In this document: positions 1-13,529 of the stretch, piece after piece
Layout: each line of letters starts with the position of its first letter
Numbering within the stretch: position 1 is the stretch's first letter
Assembly (NCBI GenBank): GCA_963969395.1
Contig: OZ017796.1
Location: 20,338,501 to 20,402,500 of the forward strand
DNA from: Pseudoscleropodium purum
Taxonomy: Eukaryota > Streptophyta > Bryopsida > Hypnales > Brachytheciaceae
DNA: 64,000 bases
Reading direction: 5' to 3'
The notes under the pieces: generated by a model
Database searches by the model: none
What the model was told of the DNA's origin: nothing
The model's input: the letters and a program-made list of their open reading frames with translations, nothing else
Translations under genes and position numbers: made by a program

Positions 1-2
1 CT

Positions 3-119
3 TTGGAAGAGAATAATGGATATAGAGAAGATTTTACAAAAGAAGTGTATTCTACTATGGAAAATCAACAAGAAACCAATAGGGAATTGCCCCACACACA
101 TTTTCTAAAGAATTATTAA
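3..119 (+). other. tail of an AT-rich reading frame entering from the left edge
   Basis: An open frame runs in from the window edge and stops at TAA 117-119, giving about 38 residues rich in Glu, Asn and Thr. The composition resembles the decayed frame at 16600-21560. No domain is recognisable. It may be the end of a repeat-derived gene or chance. Confidence 0.2.
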
Positions 120-159
120 GCAATGAAGGTGTGACTACTCCTAATGTGTTGCACCCTAC

Positions 160-620
160 TCTAATGCCACCATTCTTGTCAATAATGCATTCCACCCCTT
201 CTTGTCAAATGATGTACTCAACACATCTCCATCCTAATAGTAATGTATTAAATCTATCCTGACACCACCCCTTCTTGTCAATAATTACTTGCACCTAACT
301 CTAATACATCCCCATCCTATCAATAATGTATTAAACCCATCCTAACACCATCCCTTCATGTCAATATTTAATTGCACCCAACATTGACACATCTCCATCC
401 TATCAATAATGTATTAAACCTATCTTGACACCACTCTTTGTCAATATTTAATTGCACCCAACACTAACACATCCCCATCCTATTAGTAATGTATTGAACC
501 TATCCTAACACCACCCCTTCCTATCGATAATAAGCTATACCTACTCTAGCACTACCCCTACATGTCAATAATACATTGTCACACTTTGATGCCATCCCTT
601 CTTGTCAATGTTAAGATATG
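160..620. repeat. minisatellite, unit about 83 bp
   Basis: A block with consensus CATCCCCATCCTATCAATAA recurs at about 221, 305, 388 and 468, so the spacing is 80-84 bp. Between the anchors the phrases CACCCCTTCTTGTCAATA and TTAATTGCACCCAAC also recur. Units diverge towards both ends. No coding frame spans the array. Confidence 0.85.
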
Positions 621-1962
621 TTAAACTCAAACAATTAAGACCCTTGGGCATCCCTACTAAAAATTGTCAAAATTGTCAAAATCACAGTAGAAGTTACAAT
701 TGACTATCATGATGAACTCAAGATTTTGTCCAACCTATTCCAAGGGGATTGGAATGTTATGCACTTGTGCTCCTTCGTGTCAAAGTGAAAGAAATTGGAA
801 ATTCAGGGAGTAAACCGGCCTAAGCAAAATTGGGCATGTAAGGATAAGACTCACAGGGAGCCAATAGTAGCTCTCGCACCACTGTTGTCCTTTGATCATA
901 GACAACCTGCAGAGTCTCCTTAACAACCTGCAAACCACTTCCTGCACCGTCCAGACTTCGGGAAAACAGAGCACTCCATAACACCAAGTCCAGTTCATCC
1001 GAATTCATTTAACAAAAAATAACTCAAATAGACAGCACACGGCATGTTTATGGACTACCGGAACGCGCTTGCAAGTTGCATGCAAACCAGGTAAAAGCAA
1101 AGGAAATAGTCAGCAATCTATGGCAACCTCATTCCCAAGTATCAAGTTAGTACAATATAGACATGAACGTAAATATCATTAGTGCAATAATATCCAATGG
1201 CTGAAAAACAATGAGCGTGTTTATGAAATATATGGAACCCAGCTGACGGACATTGTCCCTTTGTCAACTGTAATATCCTGTCCCAAAAAAATGTAAACAG
1301 CGCCACACCTTGTACCGCCTGGCACCTATTGGATATGAAGCCTCAAGATGATAGAAATCCATAACATTCTAAACTATAGATCACCTACTTCTGAGCAACA
1401 GCCATGACTATGTGGAAGTGGAACCTGATGTTGTAGTCACAGAGGCAAATTGCAGCTTAACTTAGATGAAGTCCAAAAATGGCGTTTAATAATTGAATGC
1501 AAAAATAATAAGAGATCAAAGTTCTACTGGTAGTTTCTTCAAATCAATGTTTCGTTTGTTGAACATTCTGCAAAGAGTATTTGGATCCATTTATCATCCA
1601 TGCTTTTGGGTCCACACTAGGTAATGAGTGGTCCTACCTAAGAATACAAGTTGCGCCCTTTCCACTATATCACAAAAAGAATATTGAGCAGTAAAATATT
1701 GAGGGACTAACACTTTCACGAACATGACATGAGCTCAAGGTTATGCACAAAAGCATTTCAGATTCCTTTTCTGGGCTCATTGTTCATTGATTCCAACAGT
1801 GTTTAGGCAACTCCTCAGGTATGTTATGTCATCTCAGTAACACCAATCATTTCGTTATACGCAACTGTCAATGTATTTGCCGCTCCCTTGTGAACAGCAG
1901 TAGTGGCTTGCACGATTCCATAATTGTTTTTAGAGATCTTCACCTGGAGATTCTGAGATAAC
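621..1962. other. region 3' of the E(z) gene
   Basis: This interval lies downstream of the E(z) stop codon and should include its 3' untranslated region. Apart from a possible short exon at 855-1008 (listed separately) I see no coding structure or repeat. Confidence 0.4.
855..1008 (-). CDS. possible orphan first exon, product unknown
   Basis: The minus strand has an ATG at 1008 followed by 51 codons of protein-like composition (motifs LDLVLWSALFSRSL and LQVVKETLQVVYDQ). It ends in a consensus-like splice donor, CCCT|GTGAGT, at 854/855. Base composition is close to the neighbouring gene exons rather than the AT-rich repeats. No continuation exon was found before the minisatellite on the left. 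It could be the first exon of a gene continuing leftward, an exon remnant, or an open stretch within the E(z) 3' region. I do not recognise the family. Confidence 0.25.
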
Positions 1963-4900
1963 TCAAGCAGCTTTCTGTGCTCGCCTGGTAGTACTTGGTG
2001 TGTCATCCCGCTTGCGGTTTGGGTCATCAGGTTTTCTCGCCCATATTGGGGCTCTGTCGGGCTCGTACTGGTAATCATAGAACAACTCCTCTCCAGCTGT
2101 GATGCGTTCCTTGGCGAATATTCCTACCCTGTGATCTCCCGAAACCATGACAACCTGTTGTGTAGCGAAGAGCCATTAGGACGAGACGGGATAAGACCAG
2201 AAGATCCAGCTTAACATACACAAGATACACAAGATACGGTGCTCATGACACTTAAACACGCTTCGCAAATAATACTACGTTCATTTTCCTGGACGGCAGT
2301 GATCATATTTACGTTTTTCGTTGCCATGTATTTAATCGATACTTGCTGCTGTGATCACTTTATAGAGGTATATAGAAGCCGATGGCTAATGTATTCAATA
2401 TTCTTCTTGGTAAATGCTTATAATAAAAATGCTGCCTTGAAAGCCCTATACTTTTGAGCAAATAGATTCAAAAGTATTGAGGGACAAGTGCTGCTCAGGT
2501 GACACCACCCCTAAAATTACACCAATCGTACATTCTCTCCATAGAACAAACACCGAACGTCTCCTAAGCAGCACTCCACCCGTATTTATTAAGTCAGCCA
2601 GGCTCATTGCCGAAACTCTATCTGCCATATAATAATCATTGCCAAAGTGGGACCTTCATTCTCAATATCTAAATGTCTCCACCAATTAGATATAAAATAC
2701 TGGCTAAATAAACAGGGAAGTAACAGACAAAATCTTATGAAGAAACATCAGTGACATACCTTGGCATAGCAGTTAGGTTGAAGAGAATGGTTCGCAAATT
2801 TGAGCTTGTCACCCTTTCGACATGCGTCCAGAACATACTATAAGAAAACACAAAAAATACCGTCATCAAACAATCAAACATAGTTCCTGACCAAGTTGCA
2901 GTATAATCACTTTGTTGCTGCAATAAATTGCTGATGTTGATTCACAATATAGGGCAACCAATGCACTGAGTGTTTCTGATTACAAATGACATAGTGATGA
3001 CAAAATTCGCTAATATGTATGCATCAAATAAGACTCATGAACAAGGCGATATGACTTGCCTGATCATTTAGATTGAAGAGGAATGATGAATTCAATAGAT
3101 CGTAGATTTTTCCTCGCTTATCAGCTTCTCGATGTGAAATGAGTTCGCCGGTGTACTCTCCAAGGTATTCATGTTTTGCAACCGGATTCTGCATATGGCA
3201 ACATATAGACGTGTTAATTTGTGGAACTAAAATAGCCGAATACCATAGCGACCAAGGATTAACTCAAAGAATATCAAAATCAAATTAAGCCCCAAATTCG
3301 GGAAAATAGAGCTAGATTCCACATGCTAGAAACGTGAGAAGCTGCACAAAAAGGCGAGACAAAAACGGGTCTTCCAACTCAATGGAAATTACAATAGGTC
3401 TACCCCAGGAAGGACCCCCTTCTCCCAGGACTTTGCGGAAATTGCCTAAGATTCATATAACTCCAAAATTTGGTCTAAATAATTATACATCAATAAATAA
3501 ATGATTTTGAAACAAGGTGTCGCACCTTGATTGCCTGCACGATAAAAGACAGCTAGCCAATAGAAGTCATAGATCATATAATATATGTTTTAGCCCAAGG
3601 CTTTTTGCGACATTGGGAGAACCCACAAAATTACCTCATGCTCTTGGACACTAAGTGGATATTGGCTATGAGAAACATGACAATTGGTCTGATGAGAAAC
3701 AGAAGTCCAAAGAAGGCAATTAAAAGAACTGAAAAATCGCATTTTGCGGTCGTCTTTACAGTGAAGATGTGCTGTTAGGGCATCCTATTATAGAAACATG
3801 ATTGTTGGTGGTTTACTAATGTCACGACGTTTTCTCACCTGCATAAACATCACAGAACGATTCTTAAGTACCCATCCAATCTGGTAAAGAGTAGTGAAAG
3901 CAGTACCTTCAGGAACGCACCCCAACCTGCCACAGCTGACCTCCCTAATAACACCTGCCACCCAATATGCAAGCAATACGAAAATAATTACATCCCTGAA
4001 GATTCGGAAGTGCAGTTTTAGTTCAGTAGTAAGTTTAGAACAAATGATCAAAAAATGGTAAAATTGAAGAGTGCACACAATTAAAAATATAAATCATCCG
4101 AGTCTAAAACCTAGATTAAGGAGTCTTGCTCGTTTAAGTGCCCCGGCCTTTGAACCTATACTTCCAACTACTTGTTGATGCAAAGGGACTCTCACCCGTT
4201 GTTGTTGTTTTAGCATGAGTTTCATATTGTGGCATGAGTAATTGTCTCCTCGAGGTGGTGGTCCTTCAACAGTGCCATCTCCGCAACTGAGAACAAACCG
4301 ACTTAGAGCTTTTTTAAAACATGAAATCGCTGCACCTTCAGGAGTTAATAGAAAGACAGCAGAAGATCCAAGGAGGATAACACTCATCTACGACACATGA
4401 ATAAGCTAGACACAATTTCCCAGGTTGACCATTCACTAAACAGCTGATCCGCGCTTAACATGTACTATCCAGATGCAGCCGTCACGAGCTTGAAATAGGT
4501 TTGAGTTCAAACGATTTCAACAAAACATAAGATGAGCATTGCGGATAACTTACCCAACCCAGCAGTTTCGGCAGACATCAGGGTCACACTCACGTCCTGC
4601 AGCAAAACATGGGCATTGTCGACTACAGCAATTACTCTTTGCACAATGACAGCCCCGGAAGCGATTCTTGCAGCTCTTGGAGCACCTGCATTCATTCCCA
4701 AGTGAGCTACAGAAAATCAGAACCGACATGCGCGGTGATCCAATCACATGCGAAAGGAAAAGACGGCAACTTCCAAGGCTTAGAGATGGAGAACCTGTTA
4801 GACTTTGTAGAGAAAGTTACTTACCCACAGTATTTCTCACAGCAAGTACCATTGAGTAAGCATGGGCACTGTTTCCCACAAGTGTAGAGGCAGTTGCAAG

Positions 4901-7900
4901 GTGTGTATTGTCGGCACGTTTGATCCTTTCCATTACTCATTCTCTTTCGTAACAGTGGATGCACGACAGACCTAAATGTGTACTTCAGCTTACGCGCCCC
5001 CTTCTTCCGTCGCACACCATACAAACGTGCTCTGCTTGCTGCCTCTATATCCTGCACACAACGTGATTTGACAAATGTGCCGAATGTTGGTTGACAGCAG
5101 ACATATTCCGTTTAAAACCAGGAATGCATTCCCTAAAAAGAGATCTTAAATAGTTCCCAACTGTCTGCCAATGTCAAAACAATGCACATGCCTGTTGGAT
5201 CTATTCCTGTTACTTCATGTCTTGCTCAACTATATGTGTATGAAGGTCATGAGCAACGATGGATACGTTAGAAAGGACACCAGAAGACTTTCACCAAACC
5301 ACTTCACTTCAATAGTAATACAAAGATGGAAAGTTCCAAGCCGTACCAAACTGTCAGCAATTCGCCGGACACCACCAGGCCCAGCAGCGTCAAGCTCTAG
5401 TGTGTACTTGGCCACCTCCACACACGTCTTGCAGTCTTGGAGCAAATTGCGAGCTATCAGACAACTGCAGTAACAACAACGCAACAACGCCCTATTTTAG
5501 ATCACCAACAAGAGGATAAAGGATCTGATATGGACCATGAAGAAAGGCAATATCTACCCAGCAACAAAACTGCTTCATGCAAAATAGCGGCAGCTGCCTT
5601 CGTTCATTTCTTGAAGGGAACTCTGTAGTTCGAAAGTACTCGCATGCCTAGAATAATTTCGACATTATATCACAATTACAAAGAGGCATATGTGATACCT
5701 GTTTCTGCCAAAAATTTGAAAACCCTTCTCATACAAGCCCATCTCCATTTCACTCCAGCCAACACCGACTTCCATTTTAGCTCTATCACCTGCAGCTCCA
5801 TCTTGTCCTTCTTTATAACACAGGACTTCAGGTACCGGTACTATGGCAAACTTCTCATCAGCAGTTTCACCTTCCCGCGATGTATCATCTTCTCCAGGAT
5901 CATTGCACTCAATATCGCCGTCGTTTGCTGTCCACGACCCCTTTGAAGACAGCTTGCCTTGAACCACCTCTTTTCCCTTGAAGGCCTCTTGATGGGAGCT
6001 TTCTTCCTCCTGATACATGAGGAAAAACAGCTCGTCATAGCATTCAAGATTTGGAAAATCATACATGATAATTCTGCGTACTAACACCCAGATGTACATT
6101 ATATCAGAGTTGTCAGATGCACTATTCAGACCCACTGAGCAAAGCAAAGGCAGCACTCTAAATTGGCTATGTCCAAAATATTCAAATAGCCCCTGAAAAC
6201 TGGAAAAATGTGGCGCAATAACAACAAATACATGCATATCATGATCGTAAGGTGAGCTTTTAAGACTGTTCCGCAGATAACAAGCATAGAAACATTCATA
6301 TACGTGGATTAGCCACACAGAAAAATACCTTAAGACGGAGTGTGGCATCCTTTGGAAAGTCCTGACTATCACTGTCAATAGAGATGATGGACTCTCCCTG
6401 GCTTAACTGTGGCTTTAAAAGAGTAGCCGTATCCCTTCGTGGGTAATTTTGTTTCACACGGCGCGATAGTGACCTGCGAGTGGCACTTGGTCGTTTATCC
6501 AATTTCTTCTCTTTCAAGACTACCTTGGGTGGGTCTGCTGTTACCAACCCAATACGAGCTGGCTGTTGGCTTGCTGCTGACTCAAGTATTGTTGATGAAG
6601 CCAATACTTGTGTTTCAGAGGAACACGACCGTTCTCTGCTAGACGTTCTTGACCTCTTCGCAAATCTTGCTGAGGCACCCATATCATCGTCTTGGGTGTT
6701 AGTGGTGATTGGCTCCTGTTCTGGACACTCTGAAGGTTCGACACCTGTTCCATCAACGTTTGGTTGCGGAGGAGCGGCAAGATAAAGTCTAAGCTTTGTT
6801 ATGTAGTTTGGATCGGTCTGTCACCACACTTAATCTCACTTAGCGCAATATAAGATTAAGACGTGGATGGATGCAATATGGTACATATCATTGGCTTCAA
6901 ACCACGCAAATGGAAAAATCGAAAATCAAATACGTATGACCATAGTAAAACCAAGAAATTTCATCACCACTAGTTCATAAAACAGCTTCCTATCCACACT
7001 GCTTCCGAGAATTAGAGTCGTATTACCAACAAAGTCACAGTGAATCACTTTACAAGTGATGCAATTCATAAAACAGTGTCATTAATATTCGTAGGGTGGT
7101 TTACATTTGGTACGGCGTGGTTCGTATTTAGAGTCACTAACTTACACTGTATCTCATAAACAGTGTAGCCCAAGGAGTCAAACTTACCAACAGATAGCAA
7201 TCCGCGCCACAAGGTGTGGACATTACTTCTTCTGCACCACTCCATGGTTGCTGCCTTTCACTCTGCAAGCCAACAGGAGTACAATTCCCCTACCACTTGT
7301 TAGGAATCTGAACTGCTCAATGGAATAAAGAGCATAAGGAGCAAAAACTTCCAAAGCCTTCACCCTAAAGTGAAGTCTATGTTTAATGCCCAAATATCAC
7401 ACAGATATAGCCAAAAGTTGAAGATGCTATGAAAGAACAGAGCAGAACTTCGACTTACAGGATGGACAATAGCCTGAGAGCAGCCATGTAACCGGCAATC
7501 GAAAACCTGCAACAATAGAGCAGCTTTGGTATTAAAATTCAACTCTCGTCGGGAACACAAGTTTGGAGATAGCACCGAGCTGGGAAGGAAGAGAGGAGGT
7601 AGGGCTCGTACCAAACAGCGCCTGCAAAACAAATTGTCAAAAGAATCCATAGCAGTAAGGAGATCTTTTGGCTCATTCTTATCATCCTCATCCGTTTCTG
7701 GGGAACGGGATCTCTTTCCATTCTCAAGAGTAGCTTGAACTTCGCTTTCATCATTCACGGTCTCCTTTCCCGAATTGTACAAAACAAGCGCTCCCGAAGC
7801 TCCGTTACTGGTCGCATTCAAAGAGCCTTGTGCAAGCTCAGAAGTGAGAATGGCTCTCCTACTCTGTGACGAGATTCCAGATCCGGAGTCACCTCCAGAA

Positions 7901-10900
7901 TTCAATAGCAATAACTCAGTTCCCTCATTCTTGTAAGATTCCCTCAGGATGTCAGACCTAGCCTGAAAGAAAAGCAAACTGGATAATCGGAATCGATGTT
8001 GTTTACAATGACATAAGCAAAATACGAACCTAACATAAATCAAACACGAATCCTACGAGCTTGCATGTCAAGCCACTCTTGCAGTTCATTTAACCCCTAA
8101 GTGCCCAAATGGACAAAATGGCAGCTAATGTGGAGGAGTTAAATTTAGTAACTTACAAAGTTCCGATTACAAAATGCACCTATAGAAAAATGACATAAGG
8201 TCCTAAATTATTGAACGATAGAAAATGTTTTGAAACTTACTGCAGTCGACTATTAGCTTTCAATGTAGAATTTCTATCTTTAGCATGGGCATTCAGGGTT
8301 AAACATATACCCTTAAGAGCCGACTACAAAGGACTCCTGGGTCTGATTCAAGTTTTCATTTCGCACCCTAAGATTGTGCTTCGGATCTAATTATCTATTG
8401 CAGTGTGGCTTCATCATACCTCGATCTCCTCAGTAGATATCTCAAGCACTTCAGACAGCTCAGTCAAAACCACTGCCTTCTTTCCAAGCTCTCGAACACT
8501 CATCCTGTTTGCAAACGTATAGAAATGAAGCACCTCACCTCTCCAAGATTCTGGTTGGTTTACAAATATTCAACTGACAATAATAAGCTGGTTCCATAGA
8601 GAATCCAGAAAGACAAACACACCAGATCCCGAGTAAATTGAATTCCAATGAACTTGAAAAATAAGGTTAAATCCTAACTGCACCTCTAAACATGCGCACT
8701 ACTTGTAGGGACAAGACGATTCTGAAGGGAAGTTAAAAAAATAAAAAATAATGCCAAGAAAAGTAGAGAAACTAAGTACCAAATTAGAGAGTCTTCAGCC
8801 TTGCTGAAATCATGGGTAGGTTCGTCTTTGTCATCATCATCTCCAGTATCTTCTTCTTCACTGTCACTCGCAATTCGGGTTTCGTTGTCTAAGCTGTCGT
8901 AGTAAATTCGACGGCGCCCTACTACGGATTGATCTTCCGTCATGCGTTGATTCCTGATATGTCACACCACCAACCACCCTCACTTCAATCGAAATAATAA
9001 AGAAGAGTCCAATTCACAGTGCAATTACTCGAAAGTCAGTCTTGTGATTAGAAGCAGTTGCAGATTATAATTCCAGACAACTTGCATCCCATTTGACATC
9101 TATATCAAAGATCCCTACTACGGTCTCTGGAATTCTGAGGTCTTGGCAACATGCTAAGAGGAACAGTAGGAGATAGTTTGAGTAACCTGTCCAGATAGAT
9201 CCATGTTGTATAGGGTGGTACATTTTCAACTTTAGGTAGCTTCACAGATCGAACAGTTGTCTTGCCACCAGTTTGAAATCCAAAAATAATGGATATCGGT
9301 TTGTCTGCGCCATTGGACTCTAGTGTCGCTAATCTGCCATCGTTCTCTCCAGAGGATTCTCCAGAGCCATTCAAGGCTCCATAAGTTTGATGACTCTTTA
9401 AACAAAGGGAGAAAAAACTAGACGTTTCGTTGTATTCCCATGTCCGCTTGCGCTCCTCATCAAGTTTTAAGAAATTCCTTATATAACCGCCCAATCGCTC
9501 CTTATTTGTGAGTACACGTCGCTGCATCATCAATCAGACAAGACGACCAGTCACTACAGAGCTCAGCAGTTCAATCTCTATTTCACTAATTCTTATGAAA
9601 ATATGAGGTCATAGCCAAGTTATATCCAAAGACCCAAGTTAGTGAAACTGATCGGGACGAAAAAAATTATCCAACTTCATGGGCCAAGATAAACACTTCG
9701 AAGGGTTAAAAGAAGCCATAACACAAATCGTATAGACCAAAGGTATTGCTTCCAGTATCTTGCACCTCGTTTTCTTGAGATGTGGAATTAATAGATAATA
9801 ACAAACCACCTTCCTATTTTCGCCATTTCTACAGACTGATCCTCGTGTGCGACATCTCTTGCCCACGAAAATCCGGTTAGGCAAATATAGAGTCGATACA
9901 CACATTTGATTCCTTGTGTCACACGTCTAATTGGTAAAATTACCCTCTTAGGAGCTTGTCTGCCAGAATTACATGAAAAGCTTCACGAAAACAAATAGCA
10001 CCAGAGTTGCAGCATGACCACAAGTAGTAAGTCCACAACTCAACCAGGTTGCATCGAGAGAATCCATCACCTTCACATACGCTTCCCGTTCACAGAGCAC
10101 TTGCTCAGACAGAATCTGAATAGCACTTGCAACGCGCTCCACACTTAAATCTTCCTCATCTTCCTCCTCATACTCCTGATCACCCCACTTTAAGATCAGA
10201 CGCAAGGAAAATTAGGTCAACGGGGTCAATCGCGAGGATCACATAGCAACAATCAACTAGTAACCATCCAAGCACGAACGATCACTGTGACTCCCATACA
10301 CAATCGTATAGACTCGTCCAAGGAAAGAAGCAATCGAGACATGCAACAAGACACAAACTTTAAAGTCTGATTGCACCGCCTATACAACCTAACCAGGTAT
10401 AACTTCAGTAGAGTTGCAGATCTTCTCTGTATATGACAGTAATCAAGTTTTCCAGATGATTCAGAGGCTTTGTTATAAGCTACTCAGTGGTCCCACAAAT
10501 CTTACAGTCCATACAGTCCACCAAAGACGGCACTATTTACACCTTTGCATCAACACAAACCACAATGCCCATTTTCTCTTGACTTGCAATGCCTGACGAA
10601 CTCTATCGCTATCACTAGTCACGACGCCATTATCTCTGCAAACACTCGAAAAACTTCGCAACGTCCACGCCGTTCTCTCCTTTTGATTTTATTCTTCACG
10701 TTCCTTCTTTAGAGCATTTTGGGAACTTACCACTACTCCCACCACAATGTATCGAAACAAAAAAACATACATGCACATCGAAGGTACCGAAATCAACGAA
10801 ATTCGTCACATGAACTGTTTCACCGCAGCATTCACTATCTCATACTCACAGAAGACAACGAAAACCACAAACCCAACTCTTTCACCAAGCCCCCAAATTC

Positions 10901-10987
10901 CACACCACCGTGAAAAAAGCAGCATAAAAAGTTTTAAAAACACGATACCTGATCCTTCCCCGTGATGGCGTAGCTTGAAGACGCCAT
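1963..10987 (-). CDS. E(z)/CLF-like: Polycomb PRC2 catalytic subunit, E(z)/CURLY LEAF-type H3K27 methyltransferase
   Basis: Eighteen coding exons join in frame to 3027 nt, 1008 residues. Exons, 5' to 3': 10987-10949, 10175-10071, 9521-9187, 8953-8780, 8504-8420, 7962-7612, 7506-7459, 7262-7188, 6817-6329, 6009-5699, 5464-5347, 5051-4825, 4685-4554, 4286-4196, 3954-3907, 3188-3060, 2837-2760, 2154-1963. Domains seen: acidic N-terminus; [20 protein letters not shown] block (about 150-180); SANT-like segment (about 212-245); C5 cysteine block with [10 protein letters not shown] and PCGADCYLL (358-404); second SANT with [17 protein letters not shown] (about 655-690); CXC cysteine-rich domain with [15 protein letters not shown] (about 745-835); and a C-terminal SET domain with [22 protein letters not shown] and [14 protein letters not shown] (about 850-975). 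Family knowledge: this enzyme methylates H3 Lys27 within PRC2 in the nucleus. SET active-site motifs look intact, so I expect a functional gene. Intron 16 (after LFNLNDQ) uses a GC donor, CAG|GCAAGT. The exon 2/3 junction is the least certain join. At 1008 residues it is longer than Arabidopsis CLF (about 900). CLF is a closer match than SWN or MEA at the C-terminus. Confidence 0.96.
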
Positions 10988-11250
10988 CACTGAAGAAGCC
11001 GTGGGAGAAAGAGATCGTGCCAGGAAGGAGAAAGCTACGCGACCAAAACCCGAAGCCAAAACAAAGGCTTCGGGAGGTTCGAAGCGAGAGCAGCTTAGAA
11101 CACAACGACAACGACAACGACAACGACAACAAGGGAGAAGGCGGGAGTGTTGAGTGTGGGCGCAAAACTGGCTGGCATGGACGGAGCCAACCAAGACGGA
11201 CGGACTTGAGTTTTCTCTTGACCCTTTGAAGGACGGAGCCTAGGACCGTG
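10988..11250 (-). promoter_or_regulatory. 5' leader and proximal promoter region of E(z), with a CGACAA microsatellite
   Basis: The first coding exon begins at 10987. Upstream on the minus strand is a GC-richer stretch holding five hexanucleotide copies (AACGAC/CGACAA) at about 11103-11131, which reads as a GTTGTC run in transcript sense. No TATA box is evident. AT-rich repeat DNA begins at about 11270, so any promoter is probably compact. Confidence 0.4.
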
Positions 11251-11649
11251 GAGTCAACTTCATTAACTTTTTTACTTCTTTTTTTTACCATATTAAAGAA
11301 ATTTCATTGCAAACACAATATTTTTTTAAGAGAGGTCATTGTTAATCATAAAAGGACGTGACCCTATCATTAAGGTCATCACCCAAAAATTATGGTTTGC
11401 ATAGATTAAACTTCAAGACTAACATTTGGTTTAACCGTTTAAGTCCCAAGGCCATTTTTCTATCAAAAACCACTCATAACTGCCATTTTTGCTGCGTTCA
11501 CCCAAGAAAAAAAAAAAAAATCATTTTCTTAGAATCTAACCTTAGGATCTTGTACTTCACTTGTCTTAGCTTATGTGGTAAAAATTTCATGAAGTTTGAC
11601 AGTATAGATTGGAAGATATTAGCATTCAAAGTTGAAAGAGAAAGTTTTT

Positions 11650-12370
11650 TTGAACACTAGCCTACAATTTCAGATGACTTTGATCACCAATTGTGGAATT
11701 TTTTTTGCACTACAAACTTTGAATTTAAAAAATTTTATATTGAAAAATTGAGTTGAAAGTCTAGGAAAAAAAATTTTAAAACACACTTCATTTTTATTCT
11801 TTAAAAAATGCTAAGTAGAAGTAGGTCCAAGATTGGAAAAATAAATAAATTGTTAATAACTCCAAGATGGGATTGAAAAGACAATAATCCCAATGGTGAG
11901 ATTGTTTTAGCAAGAAAACACAACATTCTCAAAAAAAATTGTGGAAAATTGTGAAAATTGTGAAAATTGCATTCAAAAAAGAATCCTACAAGTTATTTTT
12001 TCTAGAAGATGCTAAAATTGCCCAAAAAACAAGATTGTCCTTAACTTTTTCATTATTAGTCCAAACAAAACAAATCAAAGCTTCACATGTAGACAAAAAT
12101 AAAGCATTTTAGGGAAAAAAAATTTTAATTTATTTTGATATTTTGCAATTTTTTTGGTGTTGCCCACTAAGTTCAATTTCATGCTTTTTGTAGTATAACT
12201 TTTGCTCCCAAGCACTAATTGAAATAAAAATTATATTCCCACGTAGATAATCAATTTTTCTATTTTATAGGAAAGTTTCAAAACAATTCACCAAAACTTG
12301 AGGTCACAGGAACCTGCCCGAAATCTAATTTATCCCTCAAGGTGACAATGGGACTTTAGAGGTTAACTTG
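11650..12370. repeat. dispersed AT-rich repeat, copy 1
   Basis: Shares an ordered series of phrases with 13530-14210: a CACTACAAA start, TTCTTTAAAAAAT, TAGAAGTAGGT, CCCAATGGTGAGATTG, GAATCCTACAAGTTATTTTT, a GATTGTCC box, TAACTTTT and TGAAA-rich segments, ending in a GACAATGGGACTTTAGAGGTTAA-like tail. Same orientation as copy 2, about 1.9 kb apart. No terminal repeats or coding capacity were seen. Confidence 0.75.
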
Positions 12371-13529
12371 TCATATTGACAAGTTAAACGAAGTGCTGAT
12401 CTCAAAACTTAGTCTATGTAGACCATATTTCTACAATGGAATATTTGAAAGAATAGATGTGATCTCTATTTATGAAGCTTTTCTAAAACTTATTCATGAG
12501 ATAGTTTTATTTGGCTTGATGTTTATGTTCAGTTGCCTAAAAGGTGTCCTTTGAAAATTGAAACCATAAGATAACACTAGGTCTACATCATAGAAGATCA
12601 CATTGTAAATAATGTTACAAACTCAAACACTATCATTAATAGATGAACCCCCAAAAATTTCATTCATTGTTTAACAAAGTTAGAAACCCCACTATTTAGA
12701 TATGTCACTTGATTATTGTTGTTTCTTGGTCTTTAGTGTCCACCCTCATGGGCATGTGAGTGCCTACTCTACCAAAAGTCATGAAAGTCATATCTATTTG
12801 GTCCATTTATTACAATGGCCATTTCAAAGCAATCAATATTTTGTGTCATTTCATCCTAAATGCATTTAGATTCCTAAGCCTTTTGAACTTTGTTCCCTCA
12901 TCTAAAATGCACTAGGCAACAATTATTTGAAGCCTATTCCACTTGACTTAATCCTTTTCTTTTGCAATTTTAAGATTTTATAAATTTAAATTCAAATGAT
13001 CACCAACTATTATATTGCATTAACCCCTAAAAGACCAATGGCTTTTTTTGGCAACATAGCAATTTTCAGTATTCACTACAAATTTTAAATAGAAATTTTT
13101 ACACAAAATATACACGAGGGGTAGCTTTAAAGCCCAACAATTTTCATAATTTTTGACTAGATGGTTCAAAAGTTATTGTATAATATGTAATTTTCAATGT
13201 TCAACAAGTAACCATGCATCTCAAAAAATTCTCAAAACATCACTTTTCAAAGAAGTAAATATTTAAAATTGATTTTCTATAATTTTTATATACATTAATA
13301 GCTTTTAATCCTTGTAAGACTAGAACATTTTTTTCACCAGAAAACACTCAAACTTCTATTTTTATTGCAAAGAATAGAAAATTTTGAAAATTTGCACATC
13401 TAACCAAAAGATCGTACACCAATATAGTCTGAAAATGTCTAGAATAAATTTCAAAATTTTTGATTGTACAAATTCCAAGACATTTGCATTTAAACTAAAG
13501 AAAACCATTTTTTTATACATGCAAGACTA

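Noticed and set aside
4609..4887. Plus-strand open frame of 92 codons
   Set aside because: It is the antisense of the E(z) CXC-domain exons, whose cysteine pattern is unmistakable on the minus strand.
10806..11291. 161-codon minus-strand frame over the E(z) leader
   Set aside because: Low-complexity and Ser/Leu-rich. The ATG at 10987 in another frame splices into the conserved gene, so this is leader sequence.
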